In this document: positions 24,425 through 31,351 of the stretch, piece after piece
Position numbering within the stretch: the first letter of the stretch is position 1
Layout: every line of letters starts with the position of its first letter
Source of the DNA: a virus
DNA length: 33,558 nt
Virus record (IMG/VR): IMGVR_UViG_3300025154_000284
Span: 1 to 33,558 of that record
Reading direction: 5' to 3' (one strand)
Position numbers and translations under genes: made by a program
Notes under the pieces: model-generated
Told to the model about the DNA's origin: nothing
The model's database searches: none
The model's input: only the letters and a program-made list of their open reading frames with translations

Positions 24425-24736
24425 CTATGACAACATGCTTAACAGCTCTTCATCTTCAATTGGTTGTCTTGTTATCTTACTAGAACCTAAAACATATATG
24501 CGCTCACCGTCTTTTGTGTATCGTCTACCTCCTTTCTTAATAAGCTCATGAGGTTCAACAGCGCCCTGTGACCATCGAACGATCATAAGCGCAGCTTCTA
24601 AAGAGGGTGTTGCGGTGCCGTACACTATAGACTCGATAGTAGAATGCTTTGGCGACCCCCCGAAGATATCGGTTATCTCTTTCTCTACCTGTCTGAAAGA
24701 TAGGTTTTTTCTTTTCATGTACTCAAGTAATGTCAT
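24425..24736 (-). CDS. Small Cro/CI-type helix-turn-helix protein
   Basis: A 103-residue protein with a strong GGAGGG ribosome site. The segment LSFRQVEKEI ... KHSTIESIVYGTATPSLEAA, then LMIVRWSQGAVEPHEL, has the layout of Cro/CI-type HTH proteins: helix 2, recognition helix with ST-x-x-S-I, and a following helix used for operator choice. The C-terminus (IEDEELLSMLS) carries the acidic-hydrophobic tail seen in neighbouring replication proteins, which is unusual for a repressor. It could be the regulator that binds operators in this module; this is not shown by sequence. Confidence 0.75.
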   Translation of the reverse strand: MTLLEYMKRKNLSFRQVEKEITDIFGGSPKHSTIESIVYGTATPSLEAALMIVRWSQGAVEPHELIKKGGRRYTKDGERIYVLGSSKITRQPIEDEELLSMLS

Positions 24737-24752
24737 TCTTCCCTCCTTTCAG

Positions 24753-27587
24753 TTAAGGTTTAGAGAACCGCCACATGCTACACCCTCCAGGTCTAACACG
24801 ATCTAGTTCCCATCCTGTTACTGCTGTGATATCATTCTTTATACTGCTTAGGCGGATGCCAAATGTTCTTACTGATGTTGGCATTTTACGTAAGGATATC
24901 TCTACTACCGTGCCACCTAAATTAAACTGTTTTCCTGCGTTCTCGTTGGCAAACTTTTGAAATGTTAAGAACAGTTCACCCGGAGTCATCTGAAAATCTT
25001 GGCCGAAAAAAGTATTGGTGTCAGCAATAACCCATGCCATTATTTGGGAAGTTGTAGAGGATAGCATAGCTTCGTTAACATCCCGTTGCTGCTTTCTCTT
25101 TTTTATTTGAGCTAGGATAACTTTTTCATCGCCTTTAAGGTACCCAAGATGCTGCATTATTACTACCCTGGCGGCTACTCCCCACATATCCCTGTCATTC
25201 AAATCTGCTCTGATTAGGCGCTTTGTGTTAATGTACTTTATAACCTTAGATGCTAGTAGCATTAAACCCATACGCATACCACCTTTTTCTTGTTCCCAAA
25301 GTGCGTATATGTCACCTATTTTCTCTTTCTTTTTCTTACTTACTGCAACGCTAATAGACCTTGATCGTAAATCCTGGTTAGTTATTATCGGCGCAAGGCA
25401 GGTTAGTATTAATGGCTTCTTAATTACCAAACCTATAAACTCCTGAGTGTACATAACTCTCAGATCGAACTTCCAACCAGTAGCTATCGAGCATAACAAG
25501 TCTTGCATACTTGGAGATAAATTACTTAGATTATCGACAATAGTTATATGCCTTGACCTAAGTATCTTAGCCAAATCCTCCTTCTTGTAGAATCCATTAT
25601 GCAAGTCTTGACCCTCTCTGATATCTGAGCTAGTTGGGTCCACTAGTTCTTTCGTCAACAAAGCAGATACAGTTTTTCCATCTCCTGAAGCTCCTGTAAA
25701 CTCTAATAAATGCGCTGTGCCAGTGTTAACCAAAGCTTGAAGCTGCCAAGCTATAACATCTATCAGGGATTCAGAGTCTTCCACCGTAACAAAACGCCGC
25801 ATGTTTTTTATGAAACTAGATATGCTAAAATCTTTTTCCTCCTTAGAAAGATTTGGTCTATAGTCTATCTCAGCCGGACGAATTGTTTTGTCTGTGAGCC
25901 ATACAACAGGAGACTGCATACTTGGAATACATCTTACATCATCTTCCGTAACTACACATGTAGTCATTTCTTTATTGACTATGCCCATGTTGAAGTAGGT
26001 TACATTTTTTCCGTTTTCAAGACTTGTGTAACAGCGATTTTCTACTACGACTTTATTGAATAAGGTAGTTCCTTCTTCTCTTGACTTAGCTACTAACACC
26101 TTCATCATACTGTTCTCAAATTGTGGCGGAACAGCATCGGAAAATAGCTCAATAGCTTTCGAGTATAGGTCATTACGAACGCCGCTATCTAACCCTATCA
26201 AGCTATACCCTTTTCCATTGTTCTTACGGCAGTACATACCTTGATCTATAGACCCCTCTATCCAAGTAAACTGAGCGAAAACCTGATCCATCATCGACCC
26301 TATATCAGTTTTATTGAAGGAGCTTAAAGCCTTGTCTATATCCGCTACAGTTACTTTCCCTCTCAGCTTTGTCTTGATGATGTTTCTGATAGATGCCCAT
26401 TTTCCAGGGTCTTTTGATCGTATGGTACGATATGCTTCTATTATATCACGGTCAAATAGTATAGAAGGATTAGCCCCACCTATTACAGCTTTTAGTGCTT
26501 TAGCTACGTCATTTACTCTTTGGTCTGCGCCTTCTCCGAACTGCTTTTGCAATGCGGTGTTGAGGTAGTTACGGAACCGAGCTTTATCATAATACTCCCG
26601 GTCTTTCTTATCCCCACGAACGCCATGTTCATTAACAGATGACCATACTAACGTGAATATCTTCTCGACGTAGTAATTAATATTTTGTTGGACTACGTTG
26701 TTGCCGACTTCTTGGACGAGTTGAGCGCAAGCCCTATATGCTGGCTCGTTAATACCATGTTGAGCTGTACCGCACAGCTTCAGTGTTTCTTCCCAAGTTG
26801 TGTTTAACTTGTCAGAGTTTTTAACTACTCCTGTAGTTGAAATAGCTTGAGCATATGCACTCGACATTGATATCACCGACTGCATATGCCCCTCCAAGAC
26901 AGCCTTGTTTATAGTGGGGGCAAGGTTGTCACAATGCAAAGTAAGCCGGAGAGAGTCAGGAAGTGGGTCGATAAATCCCTGGCACTCTCTCCTAGATATA
27001 AAGTCCGGCTGCACTTGGAGGAACAATGTCGGATCAATTTTACATTTGGGGCTACTCTCATTATAAGCGCGGCCCCAATCATACAAAACAGATAGATTTA
27101 TTTTTTCAGATAACTCAAAATACACATGTGCCCTTAGCCGCTTCCAGTTCCAAAAGGAACTAGACAACAGAACACAACAAGCTACGTCCTTAAGCATAGT
27201 TAAGCCAACTTGATTAACTAACAGCTCTTTTACGGTGTCATATATGCCTTGTGGTGTTTTTAATGAAAAGCCATCTGGCACAGGCCAATCATCTGCGTCT
27301 ATCAGAAGCAGGTTTGTTCCAGCATCTGAGAAGTTGCATTTTTTTCTTCTTACTTCTTTGCCTATGTCAGGTAGCGGTGTTCCAGGTATACGTATAACAG
27401 GAATATCAGCGCACTTAGCTAGTAGGTCATGCCAACCTGCTAAACTATTTACCTCGATTGATTTATAATGGAAGTTCTCACCAAGTTTATATGGCTCCTT
27501 TAATACCGGCTTTCCATTCGCAAGAGAAAATAGCTTTGCTGTACGCGCCTCCTTCCATGTAGGTTTCAGCAACGTTATTGATATCAT
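24753..27587 (-). CDS. Primase-helicase (AEP primase plus P-loop ATPase)
   Basis: A 944-residue protein under its own promoter. The N-terminal part fits an archaeo-eukaryotic-type primase: LLLIDADDW (Asp97, Asp99), LSSSFWNWKRLRAHVYFEL (His154), and KIDPTLFLQVQPDF (Asp185). The C-terminal part is an ATPase/helicase: Walker A TGASGDGKT (~631-639), Walker B-like ITIVDNLSNL (~681-690), LLCSIATGW, and a sensor/arginine-finger stretch DLRSRSI (~739). This architecture is known in phage and mobile-element replication proteins. It should prime and unwind DNA for the family A polymerase. Two hairpin copies lie inside the gene and encode STTGVV and TTCVV. Confidence 0.87.
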   Translation of the reverse strand: MISITLLKPTWKEARTAKLFSLANGKPVLKEPYKLGENFHYKSIEVNSLAGWHDLLAKCADIPVIRIPGTPLPDIGKEVRRKKCNFSDAGTNLLLIDADDWPVPDGFSLKTPQGIYDTVKELLVNQVGLTMLKDVACCVLLSSSFWNWKRLRAHVYFELSEKINLSVLYDWGRAYNESSPKCKIDPTLFLQVQPDFISRRECQGFIDPLPDSLRLTLHCDNLAPTINKAVLEGHMQSVISMSSAYAQAISTTGVVKNSDKLNTTWEETLKLCGTAQHGINEPAYRACAQLVQEVGNNVVQQNINYYVEKIFTLVWSSVNEHGVRGDKKDREYYDKARFRNYLNTALQKQFGEGADQRVNDVAKALKAVIGGANPSILFDRDIIEAYRTIRSKDPGKWASIRNIIKTKLRGKVTVADIDKALSSFNKTDIGSMMDQVFAQFTWIEGSIDQGMYCRKNNGKGYSLIGLDSGVRNDLYSKAIELFSDAVPPQFENSMMKVLVAKSREEGTTLFNKVVVENRCYTSLENGKNVTYFNMGIVNKEMTTCVVTEDDVRCIPSMQSPVVWLTDKTIRPAEIDYRPNLSKEEKDFSISSFIKNMRRFVTVEDSESLIDVIAWQLQALVNTGTAHLLEFTGASGDGKTVSALLTKELVDPTSSDIREGQDLHNGFYKKEDLAKILRSRHITIVDNLSNLSPSMQDLLCSIATGWKFDLRVMYTQEFIGLVIKKPLILTCLAPIITNQDLRSRSISVAVSKKKKEKIGDIYALWEQEKGGMRMGLMLLASKVIKYINTKRLIRADLNDRDMWGVAARVVIMQHLGYLKGDEKVILAQIKKRKQQRDVNEAMLSSTTSQIMAWVIADTNTFFGQDFQMTPGELFLTFQKFANENAGKQFNLGGTVVEISLRKMPTSVRTFGIRLSSIKNDITAVTGWELDRVRPGGCSMWRFSKP
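25951..25964 (-). repeat. ACTAC/GTAGT hairpin, copy 8 (inside primase-helicase gene)
   Basis: - strand ACTAC-ATGT-GTAGT, the same loop as copies 6 and 7, here within codons 541-546 (MTTCVV). Confidence 0.8.
26824..26837 (-). repeat. ACTAC/GTAGT hairpin, copy 9 (inside primase-helicase gene)
   Basis: - strand ACTAC-AGGA-GTAGT within codons ~250-255 (STTGVV). Its loop looks like an SD, but no start codon follows in a useful position. Confidence 0.8.
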
Positions 27588-27603
27588 TTGATAAGCCCCT
27601 TTT

Positions 27604-27632
27604 TATTGTGACAATTACAATATACCACAATA
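27604..27632. promoter_or_regulatory. Candidate operator: TATTGTG / CACAATA inverted repeat over the -10 box
   Basis: Seven-base arms TATTGTG (27604-27610) and CACAATA (27626-27632), 15 bases apart, enclose the -10 box of the primase-helicase promoter. A protein bound here would block transcription. Confidence 0.5.
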
Positions 27633-27647
27633 TCAAGGACTTGTCAA
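27619..27647 (-). promoter_or_regulatory. Sigma70-type promoter for the primase-helicase operon
   Basis: - strand TTGACA (27642-27647), 17-base spacer, TATATT (27619-27624); the initiator region lies about 25 bases before the ATG at 27587. The -35 box overlaps the stop codon of the preceding gene. Confidence 0.8.
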
Positions 27648-28201
27648 GTTCTTTTCTCGTTACAGGGAAAATCCTGATCGCTCTTGATATCCACGTATTC
27701 CGCTTCGGCCTTGTACTTGATCCAGAACGGAGGATAGCCTGCGAGAATAGATGGCTCTCGCCCATACAGAATCGGACCTTGACTATCTATCACCTTATTT
27801 CCTTTCAAGATAACTCCAGGCAGTGCTATGTCAATAATAACCGAGTTATCCTCAGTCGTTCTTTGCCACCAAGCATGAAATTCATACGGAGGAAAAAACT
27901 CATATCCATAATACGCCGACATATCAGAGTTGTATACAAGGCATGAGCCTAGCATGATATGACCAAAACCAAAGCGCTCCTTGACTAACAAAGCTTTGGG
28001 CAAACAATCCCAGAAAGGATTAAGTCCTTTACATAATAAACCAATAATAAAATCTGCATTATCCTGACTAAGCAGACTACCGATGACAGGGTATCTCTCT
28101 TCACCTGTCATCTTTGCATTTTTGTCTTCGAGGATGCTACAAAACTGCGGCATAGGTGGGTCGCCTATCTTCCAAGCTGGTTTTAATAATTTTGATTCCA
28201 T
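27644..28201 (-). CDS. Hypothetical protein, possible papain/transglutaminase-like fold
   Basis: The ATG at 28201 has AGAGG eight bases upstream; an ATG at 28207 overlaps the previous stop but has a two-base spacing. The 185-residue product shows GSCLVYN (Cys87), EFHAWWQ (His109) and VIIDIALPG (Asp124). The order Cys ... HAW ... D with this spacing resembles papain-fold or transglutaminase-like enzymes, where those residues form the triad. This is a pattern match only; the family is not recognised. It sits after the metallopeptidase/VWA gene, and its 3' end carries the promoter for the primase-helicase. Confidence 0.6.
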   Translation of the reverse strand: MESKLLKPAWKIGDPPMPQFCSILEDKNAKMTGEERYPVIGSLLSQDNADFIIGLLCKGLNPFWDCLPKALLVKERFGFGHIMLGSCLVYNSDMSAYYGYEFFPPYEFHAWWQRTTEDNSVIIDIALPGVILKGNKVIDSQGPILYGREPSILAGYPPFWIKYKAEAEYVDIKSDQDFPCNEKRT

Positions 28202-28206
28202 TGTCA

Positions 28207-29397
28207 TTACCTCTTGTTAAAGATTAATACTTCGCCGAATGGTGGCTCGAACTTAAAGTGATTCTGCCAAATGAGCCAAAGAACAGGGTAGTTAGGAGTC
28301 GGTGGAAAACTACTACACTCTCCATCGGTCATGTACACCAGTACATCAGGCTCGATACCCTTTTCCTCAAGATAGATGAAAGGTGGTTTGAAGTCCGTGC
28401 CACCTCTACCTTTAGGCTGTAAATCAGGAATCTCGCCCTCTTCAAAAAACTGATAAGACTGAATCTTAGTGCCACACCACATAACATGCAGTTCTTCAGG
28501 CTCTACTTCTTCCACCATGCCGATTATTTCAGAAGCCATCTCCTTTATCTCAGCCAAAGATACTGAGCGAGAAGTGTCACCAGCAAAAGCAACTATTGGT
28601 CCACGTTCCGACCACATGCTAGGAAGAATAACGTCGCATGAATCAGATTTCTTGTTTGGCCTTGAGAATGTATAGTCGTCCATTCCAGTTGTACGAATAA
28701 GAAACTCAGCAAAGGCGTCTTTCCAGTTTATTTCAGCTTCTGTTAGTTTGTCCAAAATAGCGGCGACATCACCGGGCAAGTTGCCGGACATTTTAGCCAT
28801 CTGAATTGACTCTTGCATCTTCTGCTGGTGCTTGTCAATAAGCTCTTGTTGCTTTACAAGCAAAGTTCCTTTACCTCGATTTTGACTACCTTGTAGTTGA
28901 TCTTTCGTATTCTCCTTATCGTCGTTACCTAGCTCAGGATCAGGTTCAAGTTCCCCATGCTTATCTGGGTTATGCTGCTTCTGTGGTGGGAGTGGTTGTT
29001 TCTGAGTCTCGATCTCCTTGTATATCTCTTCAAATGACCAAGTAGACCATTTATGCTCATAAAGAGCATTAGCTGGCAACTGAAAATCAGAGTGCAGCAA
29101 TATAGAATTAACAGCTATGTCCGCCGCTACTTGTTGATTGTCGTTGTCCCAATCTTCATGATATCTTACATGATGGCCGAGGAATATATGTCCTAACTCA
29201 TGAGCAAAGTAGAACACCTGATCGTCTCTCGACCTAACAGCCCGAATAAATGCAGGATTGTATTTTACATCTGTTCCGTCAGTAGATAACGTTTTAACAT
29301 TTTCGTCAGCTACAAACGGAGTATCCACCAAGAACTTTATGAACAGCGGCATCTTGATAGCCAGCATTGCTCTTATATCATCAATTTTAAAGTCCAT
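28207..29397 (-). CDS. DUF2201-type protein: metallopeptidase-like domain plus VWA domain
   Basis: A 396-residue protein with GAGG before the ATG. The N-terminal domain has AHELGH (His66, Glu67, His70), the HExxH zinc site. A charged Gln/Pro-rich linker runs from ~130 to 190. The C-terminal domain is a von Willebrand A-like fold with MIDAS motifs DTSRS (274-278), GGTDF (332-336) and TDGE (357-360). This matches the DUF2201 layout, which pairs with MoxR-type ATPases such as the one just upstream. Together such pairs are thought to work as chaperones or remodelling machines for protein maturation. Target in this phage unknown. Confidence 0.85.
   Translation of the reverse strand: MDFKIDDIRAMLAIKMPLFIKFLVDTPFVADENVKTLSTDGTDVKYNPAFIRAVRSRDDQVFYFAHELGHIFLGHHVRYHEDWDNDNQQVAADIAVNSILLHSDFQLPANALYEHKWSTWSFEEIYKEIETQKQPLPPQKQHNPDKHGELEPDPELGNDDKENTKDQLQGSQNRGKGTLLVKQQELIDKHQQKMQESIQMAKMSGNLPGDVAAILDKLTEAEINWKDAFAEFLIRTTGMDDYTFSRPNKKSDSCDVILPSMWSERGPIVAFAGDTSRSVSLAEIKEMASEIIGMVEEVEPEELHVMWCGTKIQSYQFFEEGEIPDLQPKGRGGTDFKPPFIYLEEKGIEPDVLVYMTDGECSSFPPTPNYPVLWLIWQNHFKFEPPFGEVLIFNKR
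28885..28897 (-). repeat. ACTAC/GTAGT hairpin, copy 10 (inside the DUF2201-type gene)
   Basis: - strand ACTAC-AAG-GTAGT, in the linker-coding region (codons ~167-172, QLQGSQ). Confidence 0.75.
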
Positions 29398-29406
29398 AGC
29401 TTCACC

Positions 29407-30504
29407 TCAGAATGAACTTGTTTTATTCTTCAATGCTGACAAGTAGATATCTGCATTCTCCGCGCACCATGTCCGGGCTTCCCGACTTTTTATCAAGTCG
29501 TTGTTCATAGCCGATATGGTCCGCATAAAAATAATCTGATATTCTTTGGCGAACTTCTTAACAACTTGAATTACCTTCGGCAAGTCTTTTACTTTAGCCC
29601 TGTTTGCCATCATACCCATTATAGCGTACCTAACGTCTGCGGTATGGTTTATCTCGAATCCTTCTGGGTCTGCTATAATCTCTTCATACCGAGGAAGCCT
29701 CAGATACATCTTACAGAAGGCATTGAACTTTTTCCCATAGCCTTCTCCGATGGTAGACTCACATACTTTTCGAACAAAAATGTCGTCCGCTCCTTTCATT
29801 GCAACCAAGAACTTACCGAGCTTTTCCCATAAACGCGGACAAGGACTGTTCTCCATTCCTATGTTTGGATTCCAGTCATGCAGGGCTTGCGTATCATAGT
29901 TCAAATAATCTATGACTACATGAGGTAGTTGTTTTTTGTACCAGTAGTCGCGAAAGCTATCCAGATCAGCTACCAGCTCAACAATAATACCGAAACGTGA
30001 TTTCACAGGTTCAAGCAGACCTTTGACTCCAGCTTTATCTTCCCGGCTATTGGTGGCCGCAATGATATGTATACAGTCCGGTATTTTTCTTTCACCTAAC
30101 TGACGCGATCCTAGAAATTGCATATATCCTGCTTGTACAGATGCTGGAGCTTGCCCGAAGTCGTCAAGGAACCACAGAGTAGGTTCAGTTGCTTCCATAA
30201 GGCGTAGCTGCTGTCCGAATGGCAAATGTGTAGCGTATTCTTGCTGTACAGGAGCGTTACCTAGCATAACATCAAGCTCGTCACCTACGATCCGCGTAGC
30301 CTTCGCAGGGTATCCAGAACGTTCAGTAGGGTCTTCAATAGCCGGATGGGATAATTCAACATGAAAATTATTATCATCGGCGAACATATTAACGCCGACC
30401 GTCTTCCCGATTCCAGGCTTACCGACGATAAGCAGATTTTCCCTTGTGCGTACAGCAAGGTCAATGAAAGATGGCAATTCAGCATGAGTGATTTTAGGTA
30501 TCAT
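29407..30504 (-). CDS. MoxR-family AAA+ ATPase
   Basis: The start is the ATG at 30504, with AGGAG seven bases upstream; an ATG 14 codons earlier lies in the leader. The 365-residue protein has Walker A GKPGIGKT (28-35), Walker B LWFLDD (110-115), sensor 1 AATN (149-152) and the GLLEPVKSRFG segment expected in MoxR proteins. It is followed by its usual partner type, a metallopeptidase/VWA protein, nine bases downstream. The pair likely forms an ATP-driven remodelling or metal-insertion complex. Hairpin copy 11 lies in the gene. Confidence 0.9.
   Translation of the reverse strand: MIPKITHAELPSFIDLAVRTRENLLIVGKPGIGKTVGVNMFADDNNFHVELSHPAIEDPTERSGYPAKATRIVGDELDVMLGNAPVQQEYATHLPFGQQLRLMEATEPTLWFLDDFGQAPASVQAGYMQFLGSRQLGERKIPDCIHIIAATNSREDKAGVKGLLEPVKSRFGIIVELVADLDSFRDYWYKKQLPHVVIDYLNYDTQALHDWNPNIGMENSPCPRLWEKLGKFLVAMKGADDIFVRKVCESTIGEGYGKKFNAFCKMYLRLPRYEEIIADPEGFEINHTADVRYAIMGMMANRAKVKDLPKVIQVVKKFAKEYQIIFMRTISAMNNDLIKSREARTWCAENADIYLSALKNKTSSF
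29915..29929 (-). repeat. ACTAC/GTAGT hairpin, copy 11 (inside MoxR gene)
   Basis: - strand ACTAC-CTCAT-GTAGT, a five-base loop, within the coding sequence (QLPHVVI). Confidence 0.75.
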
Positions 30505-30517
30505 AGTGTTTCTCCTG

Positions 30518-30537
30518 TTTTTAGTGGTTTTAGTGGC
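30518..30537 (-). repeat. Leader element with CCACTAAAA-type direct repeats (copy B)
   Basis: - strand CCACTAAAA repeated twice, ending in the AGGAG of the MoxR gene. It is related to the element at 22492-22520. Confidence 0.5.
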
Positions 30538-30538
30538 G

Positions 30539-30883
30539 TTATACAAACATTTCCGGGATATCTCTTAACGTATAATTTAAGGACCGCCAGGCGTCAGATA
30601 TATTGCCTTTTAATCCTCCGTTTTCAACAATCTTATAGGCAGCAGATCGGCATTGCTCTTTCTGTTTTTCAGGTAAATGACTAATAGCTTGTTTTGCCCA
30701 ATTGTAATTAAGCTCTTTCGTAACATCGATTTGTATGTTTAGCGTGCGATTCTCAATGTGGCAAGACTTAAAACCGTCGCGTGCTTTGATAGTTTTATGA
30801 TCGTCTTGCACTTCCAGATCAAATAATTTTATAGCGTGGTTCAGTTCATTCAAGTTATCGAAATGTGCTATTATAGTTAGCAT
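30539..30883 (-). CDS. Hypothetical protein, 114 aa
   Basis: AGGAGG lies before the ATG at 30883. The product has an N-terminal beta-type region (MLTIIAHFDNLNELNHAIKL, then RTLNIQIDV) and a helical C-terminus (NYNWAKQAISHLPEKQK). It is the first gene after the 31004-31032 promoter, with a 110-base leader containing two hairpins. Early position and strong leader suggest a regulatory or takeover protein; nothing in the sequence identifies it. Confidence 0.65.
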   Translation of the reverse strand: MLTIIAHFDNLNELNHAIKLFDLEVQDDHKTIKARDGFKSCHIENRTLNIQIDVTKELNYNWAKQAISHLPEKQKEQCRSAAYKIVENGGLKGNISDAWRSLNYTLRDIPEMFV

Positions 30884-30905
30884 AAAATGTCCTCCTAAGT
30901 TTTCA

Positions 30906-30918
30906 ACTACAAGGTAGT
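30906..30918 (-). repeat. ACTAC/GTAGT hairpin, copy 12 (leader of 114-aa gene)
   Basis: - strand ACTAC-CTT-GTAGT, followed by TGAAAA as in the RBS-type copies; the SD (AGGAGG) follows a few bases after. Confidence 0.85.
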
Positions 30919-30946
30919 TAACCGGTCCTCAAATTTTGATAACGGA

Positions 30947-30971
30947 TCATTCGTTTAAATGCCACGAATGA
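30947..30971 (-). other. Leader hairpin (8-bp perfect inverted repeat)
   Basis: TCATTCGT (30947-30954) and ACGAATGA (30964-30971) with a nine-base loop, between the promoter and the 30883 start. It could be an RNA hairpin or a DNA operator. Confidence 0.65.
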
Positions 30972-30982
30972 CGCCATATATG

Positions 30983-31054
30983 CCCCATATATTCAATGAT
31001 CTTAATATAACATGACTGTTAGTATATATCAAGTTTAGCATCAAATATATGGGG
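30983..31054. promoter_or_regulatory. Perfect 11-bp inverted repeat flanking a promoter (candidate operator pair)
   Basis: CCCCATATATT (30983-30993) and AATATATGGGG (31044-31054) lie on either side of the -10/-35 boxes, 61 bases apart centre to centre. A related CCCCATATAT is at 32250-32259, next to the start of another gene. Confidence 0.6.
31004..31032 (-). promoter_or_regulatory. Sigma70-type promoter
   Basis: - strand TTGATA (31027-31032), 17-base spacer, TATATT (31004-31009). It lies in a 190-base gap and would drive the 114-aa, MoxR and metallopeptidase/VWA genes. Confidence 0.75.
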
Positions 31055-31073
31055 TGTTTTCGAGGCGTTGAGA

Positions 31074-31349
31074 TTATTGGCAAAGCGATTGCTCTTGTTC
31101 TTCTGTGAATGGTACGCGAGACTGATAGAAGACGCCATATCCTACGCAATCGACTTTGTAAATCTGTTCAGATTGTGAATAGAAGAAGCATGCGAGTAAT
31201 ATGCAAGCTAGTAAAATTATAGCTCTTAATTTTCGATTGGGCTTTCCACTCGGCCCAAACAGATAGCAAGTGCATAATCTACATTGTGCCATTGCGTCTC
31301 TGTCACCTTTACAAGTGTAGCCGACTGCATCTTGATATTTGCATATCAT
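31074..31349 (-). CDS. Small Cys-rich membrane protein, ~91 aa
   Basis: Two ATGs are possible (31355, 31349); GGAG is eight bases before the second. The N-terminal part has Cys at 3, 13, 23, 26 and 28 (CRLCTC), a possible metal or redox site. One membrane helix follows (RAIILLACILLACFFYS, ~42-58). The C-terminal ~30 residues have two more Cys and would lie on the other side of the membrane. It directly follows the Cys-X-X repeat protein gene (overlapping its stop), and both are cysteine-rich, suggesting a joint function. Confidence 0.6.
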   Translation of the reverse strand: MICKYQDAVGYTCKGDRDAMAQCRLCTCYLFGPSGKPNRKLRAIILLACILLACFFYSQSEQIYKVDCVGYGVFYQSRVPFTEEQEQSLCQ

Positions 31350-31351
31350 AG

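Noticed and set aside
23788-24483. Long + strand open frame opposite the 141-aa and HTH genes
   Set aside because: It crosses two well supported - strand genes and a hairpin, and its composition (Ser/Pro/Phe runs) is that of an antisense frame.
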